Origin: Roseateles toxinivorans
Lineage (GTDB): Bacteria > Pseudomonadota > Gammaproteobacteria > Burkholderiales > Burkholderiaceae_C
DNA length: 64,000 bases
Assembly: GCF_004362525.1 (NCBI RefSeq)
Contig: NZ_SNXS01000005.1
Span: forward strand, 248,001-312,000
Reading direction: 5' to 3'
Position 1 is the stretch's first letter; every line of letters begins with the position of its first letter. This document shows, piece after piece, positions 17,990-25,746 of this stretch. The notes below the pieces were generated by a model. It was not told the origin of the DNA and made no database searches. It saw only the letters and a list, made by a program, of their open reading frames with translations. A program made the translations under genes and the position numbers.

Positions 17990-18010
17990 GTAGCCCGGAT
18001 GGAATCCGTG
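17990..18010 (+). repeat. REP-like palindrome, unit 5 (degenerate)
   Basis: gtag followed by cccggatggaatccgtg, which differs from units 2 and 3 at a few positions. It is inverted relative to unit 4, with about 40 bases between them. Confidence 0.6.
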
Positions 18011-18022
18011 GTGTGCAAGCGG

Positions 18023-19432
18023 TTACGCCCGTTCGTTAGCCGGCACGAAATGCGGCGTCGCGCTCAAGGCCTGCCATTGCTCGCGCAGATGCTGCAGCGG
18101 CACCCGCACCCGGCTCTGCGCATGGGCGGCCACCAGGTCGGGGTCGAACAGCGCCTGCAGCTGCTCGTGCGTCACTGCGGCCTGCAGCTTCGGATCGGCG
18201 GCCAGTGCCTCCCGGGCCACATCCAGCAGCTGGCGGTCCTGCTCCAGCACCTGGTGCGACAGCTGCTCGACCCAGCGCTGCGCCTCGGCCTTGCCGACCG
18301 CTGGCGAGACCAGCATATAGAGCCCCTCGGTGAACACCAGGCCCTTGACGGCGTCGATATTGGCGCGCATGCGCTCGGGGAAGATCTGCAACCCCGCCGC
18401 CGCCTCGGCCAGCGCGCTGACCGCGCCATGGGCGCTGGTGAACAGGCCCACCCACTCGGCCAGCTCGGCCTGGTTGTTGCCCAGGCCTCGCTCGTGCTCC
18501 TGCAGCATGCAGCCCAGCAGCGCACCGACCCGGAACGGCGTGCGCTGCGCCGCGGCCAGGGCCACCAGGCAGGCCACCGGGTTGCGCTTGTGCGGCATGG
18601 CCGTCGAGCCACCGCGCCCGCTAACGCTGGGCTCCAGCATCTCGCCGACCTCGGCCTGCGCAAGCAGCGACACATCATTGGCGATCTTGCCCAGCGCTCC
18701 GCACAGCACGCCGACCTCGGCGCCCAGCCGTATCCAGCGGTCGCGCTGGGTGTGCCAGGGCAGATCGGGCAGGCCCAGGGCCAGGTCTTGCGCCACATGG
18801 CGGCACACCGCATCGGCCCCGTCGCCCATCACGGCCAGCGTGCCGATCGCGCCGCCCAGCTGCAGCATCAGCGCATCATCGGCGGCCAGGCGCAGGCTGT
18901 GCGCGCAGCGCAACAGCGGCGCCACCCAGCCGGCCAGCTTGAAGCCCACGCTGGTGACCAGCGCCGGCTGCATCAGGGTGCGACCCAGCATCGGGTGGCG
19001 GCCCTGCGTTTCGGCCAGGTTCAGCAGGCCGTCGCACAGGCGCAGCAGATCGCGCTCCAGCAGAGCCAGCGCGCGGCGCGTGACCAGGGCCATGGCCGTG
19101 TCGATCACGTCCTGGCTGGTGCTGCCGCGGTGCACGTAGCTGGCGGCCTGCGGGTCGAACAGGGCCACCGTCTCGGTCAGCTTCTTGACCATCGGTATGG
19201 CCAGGCTGCCGGCCCGTCCGCTGGCCTGCACCAGCGAAGACAGGTCGTACAGCTCGGCCCGGCAGACGCCGGCAATCGCCACCGCCGCCGACTGGGGGAT
19301 CAGCCCCTCGCGCGCCGCCGCCCGGGCCAGCGCGGCCTCGAAGTCCATCATCGCCTGGACGATGGAGGCCTCGCCGAACACCGCCTGAATTTCCGGTGTG
19401 GAGAGGAACTCCTCGAACACCATCGACTTCAT
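18023..19432 (-). CDS. pcaB: 3-carboxy-cis,cis-muconate cycloisomerase
   Basis: This 469-residue protein belongs to the fumarase/aspartase superfamily and carries its signature G-G-S-T-A-M-P-H-K-R-N-P (near residue 278) and the earlier H-R-G-S-T-S-Q-D-V-I-D-T block (near 100). PcaB converts 3-carboxy-cis,cis-muconate to 4-carboxymuconolactone, the substrate of the PcaC domain encoded next, so the assignment is mutually supported. It lies 26 bases after the SapC-family gene and upstream of the repeat pair. The protocatechuate dioxygenase (pcaHG) is not in the window. Confidence 0.92.
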   Translation of the reverse strand: MKSMVFEEFLSTPEIQAVFGEASIVQAMMDFEAALARAAAREGLIPQSAAVAIAGVCRAELYDLSSLVQASGRAGSLAIPMVKKLTETVALFDPQAASYVHRGSTSQDVIDTAMALVTRRALALLERDLLRLCDGLLNLAETQGRHPMLGRTLMQPALVTSVGFKLAGWVAPLLRCAHSLRLAADDALMLQLGGAIGTLAVMGDGADAVCRHVAQDLALGLPDLPWHTQRDRWIRLGAEVGVLCGALGKIANDVSLLAQAEVGEMLEPSVSGRGGSTAMPHKRNPVACLVALAAAQRTPFRVGALLGCMLQEHERGLGNNQAELAEWVGLFTSAHGAVSALAEAAAGLQIFPERMRANIDAVKGLVFTEGLYMLVSPAVGKAEAQRWVEQLSHQVLEQDRQLLDVAREALAADPKLQAAVTHEQLQALFDPDLVAAHAQSRVRVPLQHLREQWQALSATPHFVPANERA

Positions 19433-19458
19433 GGCGTGGCGGCTTGGCGCATCCGGGA

Positions 19459-20238
19459 TCAGGCCTTGGGCAAAGCGGCCTGCATATCGGCCAGGCGCGC
19501 CATATTGCCCATCGACACGCGGTGCATCTCGATCAGGCCAAGCAGGCCGTTGCGGTGCATTTCCAGCACGCTGGCGTCGGGCAGCTCGGCCAGCTTCTTC
19601 TCGTCAACGGCCAGGAAGCCCTCGACATTGAGCTTGTTGCCGTCGGGCAGGGTGGCCTCGAAGCGCATTTCCTGCAGCAGGTCGTACTTCAGCAGGTGGT
19701 CACAGGCGGCGCGGGTGCGTTCGGCCTCGCGCTCGAAGCTCTCGGTGAAGGCATGGGCGTTGGTCATCACGTCCGTGGCCTCGCCCTTGTCATTGAACAG
19801 CGGCAGGCCCTCGGTCTCGGAGAAGCCTTCCCACTGCGAGTCGATGCACACGGCCATGCTGTCATTGGCCACGCCTTCCAGGCGCGCCATCACGAACGGG
19901 TAGCGGCGCAGATAGGCGGGCTGGTAGCGGCCGGTCCAGACGCCGTCCTTGATGAACAGATTGGTCCCCGGTGTCAGGCCCAGCACGGCCAGCGGCGCGA
20001 TGGCCTGCTTGGAGCCGTCGGTGGGCGCCGCGCCGACCGGCACGAAGACGATGGGGAATTCCTTGCAGGCGTCGGCGAACTCAACCACGGCCAGGAACAG
20101 CGAGTTCAGGCCGGCCGCGCGGGGCACCGGCGAAACGCCTTCCTTCATCTTCAGATTGCGGTGGTGCTGGCGGTCCAGCGGCTCCAGCGACTGGTACATC
20201 GGCGGATTGGTATTGGGGGGGGTAGGGGTCGTTGTCAT
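19459..20238 (-). CDS. SapC-family protein
   Basis: The 259-residue cytosolic-looking protein (no signal peptide) fits the SapC family. It shows N-S-L-F-L-A-V-V-E-F, K-E-F-P-I-V-F-V-P and Y-L-R-R-Y-P-F-V-M segments, plus an acidic Q-W-E-G-F-S-E-T-E-G-L-P-L-F block around residue 140. SapC-like proteins were first noted near S-layer genes of Campylobacter but are widespread and poorly understood. The ATG at 20238 overlaps the stop of the CNNM gene by four bases, so the two are probably co-translated. Confidence 0.85.
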   Translation of the reverse strand: MTTTPTPPNTNPPMYQSLEPLDRQHHRNLKMKEGVSPVPRAAGLNSLFLAVVEFADACKEFPIVFVPVGAAPTDGSKQAIAPLAVLGLTPGTNLFIKDGVWTGRYQPAYLRRYPFVMARLEGVANDSMAVCIDSQWEGFSETEGLPLFNDKGEATDVMTNAHAFTESFEREAERTRAACDHLLKYDLLQEMRFEATLPDGNKLNVEGFLAVDEKKLAELPDASVLEMHRNGLLGLIEMHRVSMGNMARLADMQAALPKA

Positions 20239-21536
20239 TCGGTGTTTCCTTCGTCCGCCAGTCGTGTGACCAGCACTTTGTCCACGCGCTTGCCGTCGAG
20301 GTCCACGACCTCGAATCGCCAAGCTTGCCATTCCACCACGTCAGTTGTGCGCGGCAGCCGCCCCAGTAGCAGCATGATCATGCCGGCCAGGGTGTTGTAG
20401 CGGCCACGCTCTTCTTCAGGCAGCTCCTTCAAACCCAGGCGGTCCTTGAACTCGGGAACCGGAATCAGGCCGTCCAGCAGCCAGCTTCCATCCTCGCGTT
20501 GCACCGCCCAGGAATCCTCATCGGTGGGTGCAGTGAATTCACCGGCAATGGCCTCGAGCACATCGCGCACGGTGATCACCCCCTGCACCTCACCATATTC
20601 ATCCACCACAAACACCAGCTGCGCGCCCGAGGCCTTGAAGTGCTCCAGCAGCTCCATGCCCGACAAGGTCTCGGGCACGAACACCGGCGCCTGCAGGCCC
20701 TCGCCCAGGTCCAGAGGACGGCCCTCAAGCAGGCGCTGCAGCAGCGCCCGTGACGAGGCCACGCCCACCACGTCGCTCAAGGCACCGCGGCACACCGGGT
20801 AGCGCGAATGCCCCTGGTCGCCCAGCACCTTGATCATGTCCTCCAGCGACGCATCCAGATCCAGCCAGGCAATCTCGGCCCGCGGAATCATCATCGAGCC
20901 GATCAGCCGCTCGTCCAGCCGGAACACATTGCGCACCATCTGGTGCTCCTGCGCCTCGATCACCCCGGCGTCCAGGCCCTCTTCCAGACTGGCCGCAATC
21001 TCTTCTTCCGTCACGCTGCGCGACACCCCGCCCTTGATGCCCAGCAGGCGCAGCATCGCCTCGGTGCAGGCCATCAGCAGCTTCACAAAAGGCCGCGCGA
21101 CCAGCGACAGCATCTCCATCGCCGGCGCCACCAGCCGCGCCACCACCTCGGGGTGCATCTGCCCCAGACGCTTGGGCACCAGCTCGCCGAAGATGATGGT
21201 CAGGAAGGTGATGCTCACCACCACCAGGGCCGTGGAGGTGATGTGCGCCGCCCCATGCTGCAACTCGAACGTCGCCAGCAGCCAGTCGCCCAGCGGCTTC
21301 GAAAACGCCGCATCACCGACGATACCGTTCAGCACCCCGATCGAGGTGATGCCGATCTGCACCGTCGACAAGAACTTGGTCGGGTTCTCGTGCAGGTCCA
21401 TCGCCGCCTGCGCACCGCCCTCCCCGCTCTCCACCATCACTTGCAAGCGCGCCTTGCGGCTGGCCGTCAAGGCCATCTCCGACATGGCAAAAAAGCCGTT
21501 GAGCAGAATCAGGAATACAAGTAGGGCAATGTCCAT
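20235..21536 (-). CDS. CNNM/HlyC-CorC family membrane protein with CBS pair
   Basis: This 433-residue protein has an N-terminal DUF21 (CNNM) membrane domain with about four helices (starting M-D-I-A-L-L-V-F-L-I-L-L-N-G-F-F-A-M-S-E). A CBS pair (about 205-330) and a C-terminal CorC/HlyC-type domain follow. The family is linked to magnesium or cobalt export. Older names call it a hemolysin, without good support for lysis. The start at 21536 begins exactly at the DUF21 domain; a much longer open frame upstream overlaps apaH and is rejected. SapC follows with a four-base overlap. Confidence 0.9.
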   Translation of the reverse strand: MDIALLVFLILLNGFFAMSEMALTASRKARLQVMVESGEGGAQAAMDLHENPTKFLSTVQIGITSIGVLNGIVGDAAFSKPLGDWLLATFELQHGAAHITSTALVVVSITFLTIIFGELVPKRLGQMHPEVVARLVAPAMEMLSLVARPFVKLLMACTEAMLRLLGIKGGVSRSVTEEEIAASLEEGLDAGVIEAQEHQMVRNVFRLDERLIGSMMIPRAEIAWLDLDASLEDMIKVLGDQGHSRYPVCRGALSDVVGVASSRALLQRLLEGRPLDLGEGLQAPVFVPETLSGMELLEHFKASGAQLVFVVDEYGEVQGVITVRDVLEAIAGEFTAPTDEDSWAVQREDGSWLLDGLIPVPEFKDRLGLKELPEEERGRYNTLAGMIMLLLGRLPRTTDVVEWQAWRFEVVDLDGKRVDKVLVTRLADEGNTE

Positions 21537-21632
21537 GGGTGGCGTGGCAGCGGAGCGTCGCTCCCCACGCAGCTGTGCGAAAGCGGGCAAGGGTAGCAGA
21601 TGATAGTGACGGCAGCCCCCACAATCACCCCC

Positions 21633-22451
21633 ATGAAATACCTGATTGGCGACGTTCAAGGATGTTGTAGCGCGTTGGAGCAATTGCTGCGGCAGATAGA
21701 CTTTTCCGCCTCGCGCGACCATATCTATCTGCTCGGCGACCTCGTCAACCGAGGCCCCCGCTCGCTGCACACGCTGCGCTTGCTGCGCGATCTGGGCACC
21801 TCGGCCACCTGCCTGCTGGGCAACCACGACCTGCACCTGCTGGCCGTGGCCCAGGGCGTCAGGCGCGCCCACCGCAGCGACACCGTGGCCGAAATCCTCG
21901 CCGCCCCCGACCGCGAGGCCCTGCTGGCCTGGGTGCGCCAGCGGCGCCTGGCCTGCTTCGCCGAGGGCTGGCTGATGGTGCATGCAGGCGTCGTGCCGCA
22001 ATGGGACCTGGCCACCACCCTGGCCCTGGCCGGCGAAGTAGAGAGCCAACTCCAAAGCGCCGACCTGCATGCCTTTCTGGAGGTGATGTACGGCAACGAG
22101 CCATCGCTCTGGGCCGAAACCCTGGCCGGCCCCGACCGCCTGCGCTTCGCCATCAATGTGCTGACCCGCATCCGCTACTGCGACGCCGATGGCCGCCTGG
22201 AGATGAAAGCCAAGGGCGACACCGCCCCACCCGGCTACACCCCCTGGTTCGAGGCCCCCGGCCGCCGCACCGAGGGTGTGCCCATCGCCTTCGGCCATTG
22301 GTCGACCCTAGGCCTGATCAACCGGCCGGATCTGCTGTCTCTCGACACCGGCTGCGTCTGGGGCGGGCAGCTGACGGCCGTTCGGGTGGATGGCGGGCGG
22401 CGGGAGGTGGTGCAGGTGGCATGCGAGCAGGCGCAGAAGCCGGGAGAGTGA
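21633..22451 (+). CDS. apaH: symmetrical diadenosine tetraphosphatase
   Basis: The 272-residue enzyme splits Ap4A to two ADP. The calcineurin-like metallophosphatase motifs are all present: G-D-V-Q-G-C near residue 6, G-D-L-V-N-R-G-P near 33, G-N-H-D near 62, and H-A-G-V near 112. The ATG at 21633 gives the usual N-terminus (M-K-Y-L-I-G-D-V-Q-G); an upstream in-frame ATG would add 11 residues of atypical sequence. The gene is divergent from the CNNM gene and followed by tRNA-Ser. Confidence 0.95.
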   Translation: MKYLIGDVQGCCSALEQLLRQIDFSASRDHIYLLGDLVNRGPRSLHTLRLLRDLGTSATCLLGNHDLHLLAVAQGVRRAHRSDTVAEILAAPDREALLAWVRQRRLACFAEGWLMVHAGVVPQWDLATTLALAGEVESQLQSADLHAFLEVMYGNEPSLWAETLAGPDRLRFAINVLTRIRYCDADGRLEMKAKGDTAPPGYTPWFEAPGRRTEGVPIAFGHWSTLGLINRPDLLSLDTGCVWGGQLTAVRVDGGRREVVQVACEQAQKPGE

Positions 22452-22478
22452 GGGCCGGAGTGAGGCCTGTTCAGCGCG

Positions 22479-22486
22479 TATAGAAT
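22479..22486 (+). promoter_or_regulatory. possible -10 element for tRNA-Ser
   Basis: tatagaat lies about 60 bases before the tRNA, in the short apaH-tRNA gap. No convincing -35 hexamer is visible at the right distance, so this is only a candidate. Confidence 0.3.
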
Positions 22487-22544
22487 CGCGCCCTGCGTTG
22501 CGGCCCCCGAGTCTCCCTCGGCGCCCACGCAAAGTCAGACCCAA

Positions 22545-22632
22545 GGAAGCGTGGCAGAGTGGTCGATTGCACCGGTCTTGAAAACCGGCGACGGGAAACC
22601 GTCCGTGAGTTCGAATCTCACCGCTTCCGCCA
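22545..22632 (+). tRNA. tRNA-Ser (anticodon UGA)
   Basis: An 88-base type II tRNA folds with acceptor arms ggaagcg (22545-22551) and cgcttcc (22622-22628) and an anticodon stem ccggt/accgg around cttgaaa. The anticodon tga is at 22579-22581. There is a long variable arm and a T arm with ttcgaat. The 3' CCA is encoded. The tRNA marks the left border of an AT-richer, decayed region, as tRNA genes often do for islands. Confidence 0.97.
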
Positions 22633-22642
22633 GATGGCGGGC

Positions 22643-22858
22643 TCAGTCACCGCCAATGGGCTCGCGACGAACGGGCAAATAGGCAGGGGCATCTTCCCCA
22701 ACCAGCACTGGCGCATCACCAGACCATTGAACGACGTAATGGCCGAGGCGGCGCTTGCGCTCCAGCGTCTTGGTCACGGCCAGTTGAAGGCTGTCCAGCA
22801 TCGCCTGTGTGTCTGGGCTCAGCGGCTCGGAAGCCAACTCTTGCGATTGATCTGTCAT
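22643..22858 (-). CDS. small hypothetical protein, 71 residues
   Basis: This 71-residue protein has a helical N-terminal half (D-T-Q-A-M-L-D-S-L-Q-L-A-V-T-K-T-L-E-R-K) and a short beta-like half (Y-V-V-Q-W-S-G-D-A-P-V-L-V-G-E-D). I do not recognise a named family. Its ATG overlaps the TGA of an upstream minus-strand reading frame (ATGA), with GAAGGAGG a few bases before it, so it looks like the second gene of an operon whose first gene has decayed. It ends ten bases from the tRNA. A small regulatory or antitoxin-like role is conceivable but unsupported. Confidence 0.6.
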   Translation of the reverse strand: MTDQSQELASEPLSPDTQAMLDSLQLAVTKTLERKRRLGHYVVQWSGDAPVLVGEDAPAYLPVRREPIGGD

Positions 22859-23180
22859 GGCTTGGCCTCCTTCAACAACAACTCAAAATACTCGGTATCG
22901 ACCACCGAACGCACGGCGCCCGCTTGCTGAAACACCAGTTCCGGAACCGCTCCGGCCACTACACCATGCGGAGCTTGCTAGCGACTTTGGGACCGATTTG
23001 TCCAGCATCAAGTGCGACATCCTCCGTGTGGAAAAACCACAATCGCCAGCTGTTGCTGGGCTCAATTAGGGCTAGTCTGGCACCGCCCGCCAGGCTTGGC
23101 AGGTCAAAATCATGTGCAGTTGACAGAAGGAGCAACTGGTCGTTTCTGTTGCCGGACGATCTCCTCCCAGTCTACTGACA
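22855..23180 (-). pseudogene. possible decayed upstream partner of the 71-residue gene
   Basis: This stretch has no intact gene. On the minus strand one frame reads protein-like sequence (including Q-L-L-L-L-S-T-A-H-D-F-D-L-P and then N-S-W-R-L-W-F-F-H-T-E-D) until a TAG near 22973. A second frame continues with V-P-E-L-V-F-Q-Q-A-G-A-V-R-S and ends E-A-K-P at a TGA overlapping the next ATG. This looks like one gene broken by a frameshift, or two fragments. The parent family is not recognised. Confidence 0.4.
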
Positions 23181-23236
23181 GCATTAGCTAGAGAACCACC
23201 GTGAACGTGCTCGGCTGGAGCAAAGAGGATCATCAA

Positions 23237-23977
23237 ATGGCGATTGTTCGGAAGTTCACAATCGGCGTACAGCCTTTTGCAAAGATGTTTCGTGTGTATG
23301 GCAAGGGCGGCGAGGTCGTGGACGCGGTCCTTCGACTCCGGACCAAAGGCCTACATGACGACTTCTTTTCCGAGGTCGTGGTGAGTAACGACCGAACGGC
23401 CTTCCGTCTGAGTAGTGAGGATCAATTGAATTCGCTTCAGCTTACTGACGAGAATTTCACATTCACCAAGGACTATTACGAGGCAAACACATCATTTGAC
23501 TTCAAAAAAGTGCTCGATGAGTTCCGCCTAATTTGGTCAGCTGTGAATGCAGTCTTGAATATCCAAGATGTGCGGCGCATCGGGATGGTCGCCGAGTATA
23601 GGTATAGCGCGGAGACAAAGTCCGCCAGCGGCTGGCTCAGAGAAAAGCTGACAAAGCTGGAAACTCAACTGCTCACTGAAAAGTTTCAACTACGCTTCGA
23701 GGAGAGAGCCCCAGCTTCAGATGGATTGGCGCCTGATCCGAAGAAGGCAGACTTCATCAACTATATTTACAACTTCTATGATGCGAGCATGGACGCATCG
23801 CATCCGTCCCCTGGGTCTATTGATGTTAACTTGGATGTTCAAAGGTACTTTGCGCCAGTGATCAACAGCAGCGTACCTGATGAAATATTGAAGTTGCACA
23901 AGCACTTTGAAAAGGCAGAAGGGCATTTAGACGATAAAGTCAAAGCGTTTGGTGCGATGAGTCATGGGAAGAAGTAA
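23237..23977 (+). CDS. hypothetical protein in AT-rich module, possibly TIGR04255-like
   Basis: The 246-residue soluble protein has no signal peptide and is visibly AT-richer than the rest of the window (23461-23520 has 23 G/C of 60). An AGAGGA site at 23224-23229, seven bases before the ATG at 23237, decides the start; a GTG at 23201 is possible. Beta-rich N-terminus, a W-S-A-V-N centre, R-R-I-G-M-V-A-E-Y-R-Y near 120, and a C-terminal N-L-D-V-Q-R-Y-F then L-K-L-H-K-H-F-E together recall the layout of the sporadic TIGR04255 proteins. This is only a weak memory-based resemblance. It overlaps the next gene by 14 bases. Confidence 0.75.
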   Translation: MAIVRKFTIGVQPFAKMFRVYGKGGEVVDAVLRLRTKGLHDDFFSEVVVSNDRTAFRLSSEDQLNSLQLTDENFTFTKDYYEANTSFDFKKVLDEFRLIWSAVNAVLNIQDVRRIGMVAEYRYSAETKSASGWLREKLTKLETQLLTEKFQLRFEERAPASDGLAPDPKKADFINYIYNFYDASMDASHPSPGSIDVNLDVQRYFAPVINSSVPDEILKLHKHFEKAEGHLDDKVKAFGAMSHGKK

Positions 23978-24410
23978 GCCTCGTCCACCAAGTCCTTCGC
24001 AGCGAAGCCGAGACTTCATGACTTCCGCTGAGACTTCAACCACTGGCACAACATCTGCTCAGCAGTCGCCTACCTCTACCGGTGTCAAACGAGTGAAAGG
24101 TGAATCCGTTCCTATACCTAGCTCCGCATTGTTCTTACCGACGCCGGCCCCGCCAACGGACTGGGGAAAAGTCTCTGTTTACCTCGCCGCCGCCGTGGCT
24201 GCGTTAGGCGTTCTTTGGCACTACGCGGACGTGACCGGTGCAGTCAAAAACTTGGGGGAAGATGTAAAGGAGCTAAAGCGTAAGTCGGATGAGTTTCTAC
24301 GTACATCAATAGAGACCTCCGCGCGCGTATCAGCTATCGAGAGGAGGGATGTTGCGGCGCCTGCTGCCGCACCGGCAAGCCTGCCAACAAGGCGGCCGGA
24401 AAAAAATTGA
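23964..24410 (+). CDS. single-pass membrane protein with coiled coil, partner of the preceding gene
   Basis: The 148-residue protein has a polar Ser/Thr/Pro-rich N-terminus (about 1-65) and one transmembrane helix (about 72-92, V-S-V-Y-L-A-A-A-V-A-A-L-G-V-L-W-H). A heptad-like helix follows (V-K-N-L-G-E-D-V-K-E-L-K-R-K-S-D-E-F) and an Ala/Pro tail. Its start lies inside the last 14 bases of the preceding gene, so the pair forms one module: a soluble protein and a membrane-anchored partner. The family is unknown. A downstream in-frame ATG at residue 19 is an alternative start. Confidence 0.68.
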   Translation: MGRSKPRPPSPSQRSRDFMTSAETSTTGTTSAQQSPTSTGVKRVKGESVPIPSSALFLPTPAPPTDWGKVSVYLAAAVAALGVLWHYADVTGAVKNLGEDVKELKRKSDEFLRTSIETSARVSAIERRDVAAPAAAPASLPTRRPEKN

Positions 24411-24452
24411 GTTGGCGCGCATAGCCTGAATATGACGCTGCGCGATGTACAC

Positions 24453-24474
24453 ATATGCAAGGTCTATTGCATAT
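24453..24474. repeat. perfect inverted repeat after the two-gene module
   Basis: atatgcaa (24453-24460) and ttgcatat (24467-24474) are perfect inverse copies with a six-base spacer, in an AT-rich gap of about 195 bases between two convergent genes. It lacks a long T run, so it may be a protein-binding site or a weak terminator. Nothing else is evident in that gap. Confidence 0.45.
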
Positions 24475-24606
24475 ATTTCCCCGGCCAGGCGAGAGTACGC
24501 TTCATAATCGATTAGTCCCGCGATTCCCTACCTAACCGCATATGGCCTCGGCACCTATTACTTTGGTGCTCTATGGCGGGTGAAGACGCAGACATCCCCA
24601 TAGCTT

Positions 24607-25461
24607 TCAACTGATCTGCCGAGTTCCCCTGCAAGTCGGATAGCCGTTGCACCCCCAGAACTGCGCCCCCGCGTTCGCCCCCTTCCTAGCCGTCCGCTTG
24701 ACCATGGCCGATTGGCAGAGCGGGCACTTCGGTTGGCCGCTTCCAGGTACGACGTCCGCAACAGCCGCAGGCTTGCTTCCGCCCGCCAACGACTGCCGCG
24801 CCTGCTTGATCAACCCCAGCAACCGCGGCCCATCGACAAGCTTCACATTCCGCCCATCCGCAAACGCCTTCGCGTCCTCGGTGAAGCGCCCCGAGGTGAC
24901 CACGAAGCCGCCCGCAGCACCTCGCGCCGCCATCACGCCATACAGCTCGCGCACAACCTCGACACCGACCTTGTAGGCCTTCCACTGCTTGCACTGCACG
25001 AGGAACTTCTCCGAGCCACGGCCCAGCACCAGGTCCACGCCGCCATCGGCGCCACCGCCACCGGTTTCGGTGACGGCAAAGCCCTGCAGGCGAAAGGCCT
25101 CGCCCACCAGCATCTCGAACTCGTGCCAGGACATGCCGTCCAGTGCGTCGGCGCGCTGGGCCTGCCCTGCGTCCGCCACGAGGCCCGCGCGTTTGCGGCG
25201 TTTCAGGAACGAAACCAGGGCGCCCACCAGACACAGGACGGGCAACACATACTGCCCCACCAGGGCCACGGACTTGAACATGGTGCGCAAGGCAAAGGCG
25301 CCTACTTGACCGGGCTGCAAAGGCACCGGTGGGTCAGGTTGCGCCAGAGCGTGCAGCAGCAGATAGCTCAGCACCGCCATGCCCACGCCCGCCCACCAGG
25401 GCAGCAGGGCGACCAGTGCCATCACGTCGTCGCCCGCGCTCGTTCGTTTTCTTCTGCCCAT
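24607..25461 (-). CDS. membrane-anchored Mrr-like nuclease with topoisomerase zinc finger
   Basis: The 284-residue protein starts with two transmembrane segments (about 17-35 and 55-75). An Mrr_cat-type PD-(D/E)xK nuclease domain follows (about 95-200, with G-G-V-D-L-V-L and the catalytic-like Q-C-K-Q-W). It ends in a four-cysteine topoisomerase-type zinc finger (C-P-L-C near 248, then C-N-G-Y-P-T-C-R-G). Mrr-like nucleases are linked to type IV restriction, but membrane-tethered forms like this have no established target. The ATG at 25461 has GGGGAGG just upstream. The frame is open further upstream but lacks coding character. Confidence 0.85.
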   Translation of the reverse strand: MGRRKRTSAGDDVMALVALLPWWAGVGMAVLSYLLLHALAQPDPPVPLQPGQVGAFALRTMFKSVALVGQYVLPVLCLVGALVSFLKRRKRAGLVADAGQAQRADALDGMSWHEFEMLVGEAFRLQGFAVTETGGGGADGGVDLVLGRGSEKFLVQCKQWKAYKVGVEVVRELYGVMAARGAAGGFVVTSGRFTEDAKAFADGRNVKLVDGPRLLGLIKQARQSLAGGSKPAAVADVVPGSGQPKCPLCQSAMVKRTARKGANAGAQFWGCNGYPTCRGTRQIS

Positions 25462-25746
25462 GTCGGCCTCCCCGCCTGGTTTCGTTGTTTCTTTTTTCCG
25501 CTCCGTCCCGCATGGACGTGTTGGTGTGTGCCGCCGCTTCCTACTCTCGTTATTGTTGGCGCGGCTGACCGTATCTTCACCGAAATTTGCCGTGCCGGCC
25601 CAGCCCGGCCCGGCCAGCTCGGCAACTGATACCGGACCACGACCCGGCATCTGAGCGCATTGACACCGATCGCCCGAAAGTGGAAAGTCCCGTCGCATTC
25701 GGTCGAGCAGCCGACCGCCATCAAACCTGGAACCTTCATTGCACCC

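Noticed and set aside
20235-21536. Hemolysin name for the CNNM protein
   Set aside because: The fold points to magnesium/cobalt export. The hemolysin label is historical and no lytic feature is visible.
21537-22298. Upstream extension of the CNNM frame
   Set aside because: It runs antisense to apaH. The DUF21 domain begins exactly at the ATG at 21536.
23115-23150. TTGACA at 23120 as promoter of the unknown module
   Set aside because: No acceptable -10 hexamer is found 16-18 bases downstream.
25470-25740. Possible N-terminal extension of the Mrr-like nuclease
   Set aside because: The frame is open, but the ATG at 25461 has a strong ribosome binding site and starts just before the first membrane helix; the upstream part lacks coding character.
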